From Theodoxus fluviatilis (Eukaryota > Mollusca > Gastropoda > Cycloneritida > Neritidae), in NCBI GenBank assembly GCA_034096865.1, contig JAWQFJ010017567.1, forward strand, positions 2,501 through 12,500: 10,000 nucleotides of DNA, in the 5' to 3' direction. Shown here piece by piece: positions 1 through 7,381 of the stretch. The position numbers and the translations under genes are program-made. Within the stretch, counting starts at the first letter, position 1. Every line of letters starts with the position of its first letter. The notes under the pieces were generated by a model. It did not search any database. It was not told the origin of the DNA and saw nothing but the letters and a program-made list of their open reading frames with translations.

Positions 1-24
1 CACATATATGGGCACATACGCTCT

Positions 25-120
25 ATGTCCGTCCATCCGTCCGTTCATCCATCATTCCGTCCGTTCGTCCTCCGTCCGTCCGTCCGCCCGCCCGTCTGTC
101 CATCTGTCCGTCATTCTGAC
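25..120. repeat. Imperfect TCCG/TCCA tetranucleotide microsatellite
   Basis: The stretch is built of four-base steps such as TCCG, TCCA, TTCG and CCCG, with point changes and an occasional step of another length. It runs straight into the CT tract that follows. Its open frames on both strands only reflect the low complexity. I see no coding or RNA signal. Confidence 0.85.
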
Positions 121-121
121 A

Positions 122-272
<151 letters not shown>

Positions 273-1300
273 ATGAATGGAACTGTTGTCCGAAAGCCAT
301 CGAGGGTGAGAATAGAAAGTTAGCAGGTCAGGTAGTGCTGAAGGCAGGGAGCAGGAGGAATCGGAGCCGAACTCTGGTGGCAAGTCCTGTCATGGCCAGT
401 CCTGTGACTGTGACGGTAAGTCTCTAACTAAGCACCTGGCACCGCCACCTGCCTGCAGCGTATTCCGGACACTCTTGCGAAGACAGACAACCACGCTGAT
501 AGTCATTTAATCAATGGTACGATAGGACGACAGTCTCTTTTCAGAAAAAAACAAAATAACTACAGGCATGGAGAAACGGTCAGCAGTCGTGTTCATTACT
601 GTGTCGTGGCAGCAAATGGACGACTGCATGGCTTATCGTTGGAAACTCTGCCAGAGCATCGGGCAAAACATAATGATTCATCATGCATTCTGTTTTTGGG
701 ATTTCTTTGGATGTAGGAAGAGACTACAGCTTGCACAGAGATCAGACCGATGACCTGATCACCCACAATGAATTAAAAAACAAAGGTAACAGGTGCAGAC
801 AGAATGAAAATGTAGCCACGGCAAATGCAGGCGCAAGTACGAGTACATCTGGACGGCACTTACTTGGAAAAGAATGGACATGGCTGGACAGGGCTGGATG
901 TCAGAATCGGTTACTTGGCCAGTAGAAGCTGATGTAGAGAGTGGTGCAAAGCGGGTGAGGCAAATGGTACAGCGACGAGGCCACACCGTACTCCTGTACC
1001 CGTCGCGCACAACCTTTCAAGCACTCTTCAATGCGTCCACTGTGCGTAGCGGCATCAACCACTTACAGGAGCAGTGTCACCAACCAGCACGAATGCCTTC
1101 AATGGGCACTTCTTCTGTGACGATGCAGGCAAGTCACACAGATAAGGTAGCTAGTAAACCACGCCGATTACGTGTGATGTGTAGAGGTGGGCACAACCGT
1201 GGTTGAAGGAAAAGTTTAGGTTCAAGAGTGCCTAATTGCAACGGAAAAACGCTTTCTTTCTTTAGCCAGCGGAGCCTGCCTCACACTGATTTTTCTTCTT
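273..1300. other. Low-copy DNA, no recognisable gene
   Basis: I recognise no protein family or RNA gene here. Frames at 568-753 (61 codons) and 874-1206 (110 codons) on the plus strand, and 759-1010 on the minus strand, overlap one another. They show no domain, compositional bias or repeated motif that would single one out. A sequence close to a splice donor (ACG then GTAAGT) lies at 413-421, and a pyrimidine run ending in CAG lies near 532-544. Single sites of this kind are common by chance. Either could belong to an untranslated or non-coding exon, but nothing in the sequence proves it. Confidence 0.6.
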
Positions 1301-1308
1301 CTTGTTAG

Positions 1309-1595
1309 ACTTCTTCTTCGTGGCTTATTCAGGAAGGAGGCTGCAGAGTTTGGAAAAGGCGTTTAGAATTGTTCCCCTGCAAAAACGGACAGCTGCGTCA
1401 AACAGTGACCGTGTTGGACGCGCCACCAGTAGCGCTATCACTGCAGCAACAGTTGTCAAACAAGAGAAATGTGGCAACGAGTTTGACTTGACGAGCACAA
1501 ACACTGCTGCGGCGTCAGGGTCAGAGACAGGAGTGCTGACAGACCCCAGCACGTTGGCCTTGCAAAAGAACTTAATTAATTCTGCCAACAGTTAA
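1309..1595 (+). other. Weak candidate 3' coding exon, unknown product
   Basis: A good acceptor-like signal, a TTTTCTTCTTCTTGTT pyrimidine run ending in AG, closes at 1308. It is followed by 95 open codons to a TAA at 1593-1595. There is no ATG near the beginning, so if real this would be an internal-to-terminal exon entered at codon position 2. The translation is rich in Ser, Thr and Ala in its second half (around SAITAATVVKQ and TSTNTAAASGSETG), as in a disordered tail. I recognise no domain. Against it, the opposite strand is also open over almost the same span (1325-1588), no polyadenylation signal follows closely, and no upstream partner exon is evident. It may well be a chance frame. Confidence 0.2.
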
Positions 1596-2499
1596 GAGTC
1601 CATATGGTTGTCCTAGCATGAAAGATGGAGGGAGAGCTGACTGACTTCTTACAAATCTCTGATACGAAAGCCGTGTATAAGAAATAGTGGAGATGTTTCA
1701 GTCTGTCTTGCACGGTTCCGGGTGGTTTGCTCCTGGGGAGGAAGCAGCTCTCGCGATGAGTTGGGTCAACAATCACTGGCGTATCGCAGTTAATGGAGAA
1801 ACCGGGGGTTAAGACGCGGATAACTCACCGGAATGTTTCCCAACACTATCCTTCCATACAATTCCCTGAATTAACCACGTAAATGATATCTCAAAATGGT
1901 ACAAGACGAATTGACAGTTTCTGTCGTGATAAATTCGTTCAAGGAAGGACTGTCAGAGAAACCTTTTCTGCTGAGAGCCGTTCCTCTGCGAGGAAAGGAC
2001 AAGGAAGGTGCTGGAGCGAGGGAGATCCAGGGACGACGAGGGGCAGGCAGGCTGCAGTCGCGTCACGGCGCGTGCCAAGCGCTCTCTAGACGAGTTCCGC
2101 AGTATTCTCCGCTTCCAGAAAACCTATCCGACCACACTCCTCATCCAGTCTTGCCTCTGCCGGACGCTCGGACTGACCTGCCCAAACACTAAGGAAGAAA
2201 TCTCCTTGAAATGCCTGAAGTTCTCACCGGAAGGGACGGGCGCACGGGGTGGGGGAGTTGACGGGGTGATCTCTCTGAGGTACAGCCCCACGCCTTCAGC
2301 AGACGACTGCTACCGTGCTCGCCGCCACAAGAATGTGCGTTGTTTTGATTCCACTGCGCATGCGTGCCTCGTGTCTGGTGTCTGCCGACTTGGGCGGACG
2401 CCAGAAGAGGGAGAAAGGGAGAGACCAAAGAAGCGATGAGAGAAAAAGAAAGAACCCGGAAATAAGATAAGAAAAGAAGGATTAGATACATTTAGCACT
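1596..2499. other. Gene-free stretch with a CpG-rich patch (about 1970-2420)
   Basis: No family is recognised. From about 1970 to 2420 the sequence is visibly richer in GC and CpG than its neighbours, with frequent CGAG, GCGCG, CGACG and CGCC steps. It contains TGCGCATGCGTG at 2355-2366, one base away from the NRF-1 consensus. A 143-codon plus-strand frame from 2008 to 2439 begins with GTG rather than ATG and ends in a basic low-complexity tail. I take it as a by-product of GC-rich sequence with few stops. The patch could be a CpG-type promoter or an unmethylated fragment, but there is no downstream gene in the window to support that. Confidence 0.35.
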
Positions 2500-2551
2500 G
2501 ACAGAGAGAGAGAGAGAGAGACAGAGAGACAGAGAGAGAGACAGAGAGAGA
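2500..2551. repeat. (GA)n tract with GACA interruptions
   Basis: The run is mostly GA steps broken by ACA, and it directly abuts the GATT array. Because the GATT array is the tail of a minus-strand LINE, this purine tract marks the sequence on the far side of that insertion. Confidence 0.9.

Positions 2552-2615
<64 letters not shown>
2552..2615 (-). repeat. (GATT)16 microsatellite: (AATC)n tail of a LINE
   Basis: These are sixteen perfect GATT copies. Read on the minus strand, the array is AATC repeated directly downstream of an AATAAA and the LINE 3' end at 2616 onward. Tails of short tandem repeats rather than poly(A) are typical of the CR1, L2 and related non-LTR clades. I therefore read this as the element's own 3' tail, later expanded by slippage, and not as an independent microsatellite. 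Confidence 0.85.
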
Positions 2616-2925
2616 CTTTATTTATCAAGGATGAAATTTTAGGCATTTCTGCCTATCTTACAAATTGTCTTTGCTCACAAAGAAATGAAAACATGGATAG
2701 ATAAGAAAAAATACACAGTAGCTAATATATGTACAACAGTTGGTAAGATGAAGAACATAATCAACAATGAAAAAGATTTTAGTAGATGCCTTTGACAACT
2801 GTCGGCTCAGTGAGTCTTCAAGTTCAAGCAAATACGCGTCATATGTGCAAGCGACAGCAGTGAGATCATCTGAATGGATAATCACGTATGGATCTTTAAA
2901 ATACTTCATGGAATTGTGAAGGGGG
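2616..2925 (-). mobile_element. 3' end of a non-LTR retrotransposon (LINE)
   Basis: On the minus strand this is AT-rich sequence ending in TTGATAAATAAAGAATC and then the AATC tail. The polyadenylation signal AATAAA reads on the minus strand at 2617-2622, six bases from the end. About 20 bases upstream of it is a perfect 6-bp hairpin with a GAAA loop (2640-2655). The layout of 3' untranslated region, hairpin, AATAAA and tetranucleotide tail fits CR1/L2-type LINEs. The upstream boundary near 2925 is a guess, where the sequence changes to pyrimidine-rich DNA. A minus-strand open frame covers 2933-2658 but has only a GTG start and no recognised domain. This may be the tail of the same copy whose reverse-transcriptase fragment lies at 3718-4394, since the orientation agrees, but an independent insertion is equally possible. 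Confidence 0.65.
2641..2654 (-). other. Stem-loop with GAAA tetraloop near the LINE 3' terminus
   Basis: On the minus strand, AGGCA-GAAA-TGCCT forms a perfect hairpin with a GNRA-class loop. One more A-T pair on each side makes the stem 6 bp (2640-2655). It lies just upstream of the AATAAA and the tandem tail. In L2-type LINEs, a 3' stem-loop is the feature the element's reverse transcriptase recognises. That this hairpin has the role is inference from its position. Confidence 0.45.
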
Positions 2926-2969
2926 ACACTCACTCTCCCTTTTCCCCCTCCTTACCTGTACAGGCTAAC

Positions 2970-2970
2970 A

Positions 2971-3027
<57 letters not shown>

Positions 3028-3080
3028 TCTCTCCCTCCCTCTCTCTCTCTCTCTCTCCCTCCCTCTCTCTCTCTCTCTCT

Positions 3081-3151
<71 letters not shown>

Positions 3152-3172
3152 CCTCCCTCTCTCCCTCTCTCT
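2970..3172. repeat. Long (CT)n microsatellite with CCCT interruptions
   Basis: About 200 bp of nearly pure pyrimidine. Within it, CCCTCCCT recurs at 3033, 3057 and 3081, an exact 24-bp spacing, so part of the tract grew by duplicating a 24-bp block rather than by single-step slippage. A last CCCT cluster is at 3147-3158. The long open frames on both strands (Ser/Leu/Pro or Arg/Glu/Gly) are low-complexity artefacts. The tract is a mirror repeat able to form triplex DNA. Confidence 0.95.
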
Positions 3173-3176
3173 GTTC

Positions 3177-3717
3177 AACCAGTACGCTTCTTTCCTGGCC
3201 CCAGCAGGCTGTCACCACGGTCCTCCTAGCCTTTGACCCCTCTCCATATGAAGATAAACCGCAGGTGCTCTGCTTCCCAGAGTCGCCGCTGCAGGTTCGG
3301 TGGGCATCCCTTATCCTTAGGGGTCAGACCCCAGGGTCGCCGGCCCGCAGGCCGTCACCACCTTGCTGTTGCTCTTTGCCCTTCTCCATGTAAATATGTA
3401 AATGTAAACTTCTTCCACCGCTATTGCTCTTAATTAGAATATATTATTTTGTTAGATACCGGCTTGCCAGCCGGGACCACCCTTGAGGGTGTCACGTGTG
3501 GTCATCTTGATATAGCGGGGCTCAATGCATGCTGAGCAGACGAGATTCCACCATGGTCTGAGACAGACGGTCTGGGCAGACACGTGCCACCTCGGTCTCG
3601 CCAGACACTGGCTACGATATGATGTACCTGCCATGAAGAAGTTATAAAAGGCTGTGCAAAGCAGTTGCGGCTTCGGTGTCTGAGCCCTGCACCCTTACCA
3701 ACTCCCCTCGGCTTTAT
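3177..3717. other. Unclassified interspersed sequence, hairpin-rich, possibly LTR-like
   Basis: This block interrupts minus-strand LINE sequence: the reverse-transcriptase homology stops at about 3718. It contains an imperfect direct repeat (3205-3257 against 3348-3404, both starting CAGGCYGTCACCAC and ending around CTCCAT and an A-rich stretch). It also holds a 13-base palindrome GGGGTC-A-GACCCC (3320-3332), a 6-bp-stem hairpin CCGGCT-TGCC-AGCCGG (3459-3474), and nested inverted repeats at 3475-3503. A TATA box lies at 3643. TGT at 3450-3452 and ACA at 3719-3721 would be plausible LTR ends, but I find no matching target-site duplication. It could be a solo LTR, another retroelement fragment, or two unrelated insertions. 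No coding capacity is convincing. Confidence 0.35.
3643..3650 (+). promoter_or_regulatory. TATA box candidate (TATAAAAG)
   Basis: This is a perfect metazoan TATA-box core in GC-balanced sequence. Transcription from it would start near 3670-3680 and run into the minus-strand LINE fragment in the antisense direction. No plus-strand gene follows, so if functional it is more likely a retroelement (LTR-type) promoter than a host gene promoter. Confidence 0.35.
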
Positions 3718-4394
3718 CACAGAAGTATTGTTCCTTAGGTGCAATGGGAGTGCATTCCATATCATAACACCTGAATATGTAATACTGCATTTGAAAACGT
3801 CTACTCTAGGTTGTGGTAAAATAAAAGTGTTGCGAGATAGTGAATGGCTTGTTTGGGGATGAATGAAGAGATCAGTAAGATACTTCGGTGCTCGTGAATG
3901 AGCAATTTTGTGCATAAGGATGCATTTATTGAGGACGAGGTGTTTTTGGAAGGGAAGGAAGCTAAAATTTGTGATCTGTTCATCCGGAGACAATGTTGAG
4001 TCGGAAATAATAAGCTTGGCAGCTCGTCTGAACAGTGATTTAATCTTGTTCAAATGCACTGCCATGGAGCCATCCCATACAACAGATGCAAAATTAATAT
4101 GGGAATGTATGTGTGCGTAGAAAAAACGTTGCGCATGCATCGGTGTTGACAAAATGCCTCAGTTTAGAGAGCAGGAAAATGTTCTTAGCAATAGTTTTGC
4201 ATAAGGAATTGACATGTTGTTCCGAAGTTAGTTGTTCATCAACAATTATGCCTAGCACTCTGTGTTCTGATACTTGCTCAATGATTTCATTTTCTAGTAT
4301 ACGGTTGATGGTTAAGTGTTGTCGTTGACGTTTTTGTCTTGCAGTTAGGATCATGCACTTGGTTTTTGAGGGGTTTATAACCATTCTATTTGAT
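3718..4394 (-). pseudogene. LINE reverse transcriptase, C-terminal fragment (CR1/L2-like), decayed
   Basis: The minus-strand translation contains NRMVINPSKTKCMIL, then VSEHRVLGIIVDEQLT, then AKNIFLLSKLRHFVNTDA. After a one-base frameshift near 4120-4140 it continues FFYAHIHSHINFASVVWDG, LNKIKSLFRRAAKLII, RAPKYLTDLF and SGVMIWNALPLHLRNN. This order is the last conserved reverse-transcriptase block, the thumb region, and the C-terminal domain of CR1/L2/Jockey-type LINE ORF2 proteins. About 225 codons remain. The endonuclease, the fingers and palm, and the YxDD catalytic box are all missing. Upstream the homology is cut by the 24-bp minisatellite at 4395. Downstream it ends just after TSV, where a different sequence begins. 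It is a dead copy. The family is firm from the motifs; the exact clade is not. Confidence 0.85.
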
Positions 4395-4496
4395 GAGCTA
4401 CTGGAGCAGGCCCTGGCTGAGCTACTGGAGAAGGCCCTATATATAGCTGAGCTACTGGAGCAGGCCCTGGCTGAGCTACTGGAGCAGGCCCCAGAA
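4395..4496. repeat. 24-bp minisatellite, four units
   Basis: The unit is GAGCTACTGGAGCAGGCC followed by CTGGCT. Units start at 4395, 4419, 4449 and 4473. The second is 30 bp because CTATATATAG replaces CTGG, and the fourth ends differently (CCAGAA). All keep reading frame. The plus strand reads LLEQALAE repeatedly, an amphipathic pattern, and the minus strand reads Ser/Ala/Arg/Cys-rich. It sits exactly where the LINE homology breaks off, so it is foreign to the LINE. I do not think it is a gene: the plus-strand frame begins inside LINE antisense sequence and ends in CA-rich DNA. Confidence 0.85.
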
Positions 4497-5445
4497 GCCC
4501 GGCAGCCAGGGGTTCCAGCTGATGAGGGGGGCATCGAGCGGTACCTTTTACTCTTAAACACAAAAACACCTCATGGAGTGTCACGAAGAAACGCACACTC
4601 GAAACACACACACACACCATACACACGCGCATGTACGTACTCACAAAACATTGACAAATACGATGTACGTACATTTCCATGCACGCGCGCACACATTGGC
4701 GCGCGCTCAAAAACACCTCCAACTCTAGCAGATTTACTTCGAGGCAAAAGTACACGCGCACCTTTGTTATGCTAGTAGCCTCGCGCCAACCCAAACGACA
4801 TCTACAGACCTACTGATGAGACTTAAGCTCGAACTTTGGCCTTTTCGGATCTGTCGCTCCCTGTCCTCCTTCACACGGCTTTTCCCCCCTCAGTATCTCG
4901 CCCTTCTTTCCTCTGCGCCTGTCTCTCCACACACGGTCGTCTGCAGACTTTTTCCCAGTGATGATTACGTAAAATCCTAGGTTTTTTCTCCCTTTCTTTG
5001 GTTGCTGCAGCCTCGTGACGCCTCCACTTCCCCCATCCTTTATCCCTGATCCCTGACCATCCTATCCCCTACCCCCAATATCCCCCTTCATCCAGCCCCT
5101 TCTCCCCGCTCTCTTCACAAGCCATTGCCTGGTAGAGCTCGGGGGTACACTAGGATTAGCCATCTGGGGATTTTTATCAAAAAAGATAACTTTTTATTTG
5201 GACTTTTCGTTTCCCGCACACTCTAATCTTTGATGTTTTTCCATTCCTTTACTGTAAATGTTTCAGCATTTTGCCGATATTTCCTCTGTGAAAAATGTTA
5301 TCCCGCGCAATCTCCCAGATGAAGATTTTGCTAGCAAATTTGTTCATTCAGCTGTTGCTGCAGCAATTTAGGTTTTCCTCTCGATCAATCATGAGTTTCT
5401 TTCTTCAATAATCAAACTATGTCGCTACATACTGTAACTGACAGC
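4497..5445. other. Gene-free stretch: CA-rich, then pyrimidine-rich, then AT-rich
   Basis: From about 4590 to 4700 the sequence is degenerate CA repeat with two ATGTACGTAC words (around 4631 and 4664) and GCGCGC runs. From about 4840 to 5120 the plus strand is strongly pyrimidine-rich (CCCCTC, CCTTCTTTCC and similar), without a clean repeat unit. From 5160 to 5440 it becomes AT-rich. I find no open frame worth reporting beyond 4800, no RNA gene and no recognised element. The last bases (5445-5460) turn into CACACA and lead into the minisatellite. Confidence 0.6.
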
Positions 5446-6320
5446 ACACACACAAACACACTTAAAACATACACACTTAAAATACACACACTTAAAATAC
5501 ACACACTTAAAATACACACACTTAAAACATACACACTTAAAATACACACACTTAAAACATACACACTTAAAACATACACACTTAAAACACACACACTTAA
5601 AACATACACACTTAAAACACGCACACTTAAAACACACACACTTAAAATACACACACTTAAAATACACACACTTAAAACACACACACTTAAAATACACACA
5701 CTTAAAACACACACACTTAAAACACACACACTTAAAATACACACACTTAAAACACACACACTTAAAACACACACACTTAAAATACACACACTTAAAACAT
5801 ACACACTTAAAACACACACACTTAAAACACACACACTTAAAACATACACACTTAAAACACACACACTTAAAACACACACACTTAAAACACACACACTTAA
5901 AACACACACACTTAAAATACACACACGTAAAACACACACACTTAAAATACACACACTTAAAACACACACACTTAAAACACACACACTTAAAACACACACA
6001 CTTAAAACACACACACTTAAAATACACACACTTAAAACACACACACTTAAAACACACACACTTAAAACATACACACTTAAAATACACACACTTAAAACAC
6101 ACACACTTAAAATACACACACTTAAAATACACACACTTAAAACATACACACTTAAAATACACACACTTAAAACACACACACTTAAAATACACACACTTAA
6201 AACACACACACTTAAAACACACACACTTAAAACACACACACTTAAAACACACACACTTAAAACACACACACTTAAAACACACACACTTAAAACACACACA
6301 CTTAAAATACACACACTTAA
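5446..6320. repeat. 15-bp minisatellite, left block (TTAA-containing unit)
   Basis: From 5461 to 6315 there are 57 consecutive 15-bp units with no insertion or deletion, then the first five bases of a 58th. The unit is CTTAAAACACACACA. Two main variants carry a single C-to-T change at unit position 8 (18 copies by my count) or 10 (9 copies). I found no unit with both changes. Two units carry other point changes, at about 5620 and at 5927 (TTAA to GTAA). Because 15 is divisible by three, two frames on each strand stay open for about 300 codons, but this is arithmetic and not coding. The array begins out of a short CACACA run at 5445-5460, which suggests origin from a CA microsatellite. It ends at the piggyBac insertion and continues at 9241. 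Confidence 0.97.
6317..6320. other. Left TTAA target-site duplication
   Basis: TTAA immediately precedes the terminal CCCTTTCACTTCCG. It is bases 2-5 of a satellite unit. TTAA is the invariant target of piggyBac transposases, duplicated on insertion. Confidence 0.93.
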
Positions 6321-6334
6321 CCCTTTCACTTCCG
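6321..6334 (+). repeat. Left terminal inverted repeat
   Basis: CCCTTTCACTTCCG matches the reverse complement of the right end (CCCTTACACTTCCG) at 13 of 14 positions. The one difference is T against A at base 6. The CCCTT start is typical of piggyBac-type ends. Confidence 0.92.
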
Positions 6335-6336
6335 AG

Positions 6337-6352
6337 CGCGGATATAGCCGCG
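6337..6352. other. GC-rich subterminal hairpin of the left end
   Basis: CGCGG-ATATAG-CCGCG is a perfect 5-bp inverted repeat, bracketed by two TCCGAG direct repeats (6331-6336 and 6354-6359). The right end has no counterpart, so the two ends are asymmetric beyond the 14-bp inverted repeats. A role as a transposase-binding subterminal site is inference. Confidence 0.5.
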
Positions 6353-6421
6353 GTCCGAGGGTCGTTCCCTTTGCTGTGAAGCTATTATCAGCAACCAAGT
6401 ACGAGGTCACATGACTTGCTA

Positions 6422-6443
6422 TCACGTGATCAGTGACGCGTCA
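6422..6443. promoter_or_regulatory. Two adjacent palindromes upstream of the transposase
   Basis: TCACGTGA (6422-6429, an E-box core) and TGACGCGTCA (6434-6443, resembling a CRE/ATF-type site) lie four bases apart, about 120-140 bp before the transposase ATG. A further TGAGTCA (6557-6563, AP-1-like, within CATGAGTCATG) overlaps that ATG. They may be promoter elements captured or evolved by the transposon. No TATA box is evident. Confidence 0.3.
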
Positions 6444-6562
6444 GTGCAAATGGCGATCAGCTCTGTTTACATTTTGGCGAAGTTTTCGATCGGTATTTCT
6501 GGTGTTTTTTGTCGTTGTGCAATGTGACTTTCTGTGCATGACTCTTTCGCGGCACATGAGTC

Positions 6563-7381
6563 ATGAATAGGGATGATATGAATCGTTTTTAGTACGAAAT
6601 CCCGGGAGATGGTGAAGCTAGCGAGTATGGAAGTACCGTAGCGATGAAGAAGGAAATCTCGACTTGAGTGAAGAAGATGATTCGTCGGAGTGGGACTCTG
6701 AGACTGACAGATCCGATGAGGATGCTCAACCCAGCACCTCGAGTGGGCGTGGTCGAACTCGTCAACGTGTTAGTTCTCGACGTGGAAGATTTCGTTGAGA
6801 TTCCCCGCGACTCGGTGCATTCGATCAGACATTCGATGTGCACATCTCGAAAGAAGACCACGTGTACGAAGGGAAGCACGCACCCACCGAATTCCCCCCT
6901 CTGGATGCTCTCCCAGTGGACTTTTTTGATCTAGTGTTCCCTCAAGATGCCACCGATCTTCTCGTTGAGCAAACTAATTTGTATGCTCGACAGAAGCGTG
7001 CTGAATGACTATGACACAAGCCCAGTGGAAATGAGAGCTTTCATCGGCATGCTGTTTTTCATGAAAATCCATCACTTGCCAGAGATGAACCATTATTTTT
7101 CCACCCACTGGATGCTACGTGTACCGGAGTTCACTGCAAGATTCACGTGGCGAAGATGATGGCAGCTATGGAGCAATCTGCACCTGGCAGACAATGAAGC
7201 TCCAAGACCTGGAGACCCACATTATGACAAGCTGTGGAAGGTGAGGCCTCTCTTCCACCTACTCCTGAGAGCATTTCAGGAGAAGTTCTACATAGACCAG
7301 AACACTTCTGTTGATGAGATTATAATAAAAGGGAAGGGCAGGAACCCGATCAAGCAGTACAGGAGAGGGTCAGTGTGCTGA
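6563..7381 (+). pseudogene. piggyBac-type transposase, 5' half, broken
   Basis: The ATG at 6563 is followed by DDMNRF, a TAG at 6590, and YEIPGDGEASEYG. After a frameshift near 6636 comes an acidic N-terminus (SEEDDSSEWDSETDRSDEDA) and an Arg-rich stretch broken by TGA at 6796. It then reads PVDFFDLVFPQDA and EQTNLYARQKR, the start of the DDE_Tnp_1_7 (piggyBac) domain. After a second frameshift near 6995 the frame gives SPVEMRAFIGMLFFMKIHHLPE, YFSTHWML, a TGA at 7157 where tryptophan is plausible, and LWSNLHLADNEAPRPGDP, LWKVRPLF and NTSVDEIIIKGKGRNPIKQY, ending at TGA 7379. The Asp of SVDE (7313-7315) matches the first catalytic Asp of the family. Family proteins are usually around 550-600 residues. 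This copy retains about 270 codons and lacks the later catalytic aspartates and the C-terminal cysteine-rich domain. A spliced continuation is conceivable, but I find no such coding sequence before 9240. Confidence 0.88.

Noticed and set aside
874..1206. 110-codon plus-strand frame with an ATG
   Set aside because: An opposite-strand frame overlaps it, it contains no motif or family resemblance, and no splice or polyadenylation context supports it. It is mentioned only as part of the low-copy region.
2930..3236. Frames of about 80-120 codons in the CT tract on both strands
   Set aside because: Dinucleotide repeats leave several frames open. The Arg/Glu and Ser/Leu composition is purely a product of the repeat.
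3450..3721. Solo LTR with TGT and ACA ends around the TATA box
   Set aside because: The flanking bases do not form a target-site duplication, and the terminal inverted bases are poor. It is kept only as one possible reading of the unclassified block.
4353..4775. 140-codon plus-strand frame through the 24-bp minisatellite
   Set aside because: It begins in antisense LINE sequence and ends in degenerate CA repeat. Only the minisatellite portion looks protein-like, and that follows from its period.
5412..6425. Open frames of about 300-337 codons on both strands (TLKTH/TLKIH/TLKTY and CVCFK/SVCVL repeats)
   Set aside because: The 15-bp unit is divisible by three, so any frame lacking a stop in one unit stays open throughout. 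Four frames are open at once. The variants are plain C-to-T changes with no sign of codon-level selection, and a transposon splits the array.
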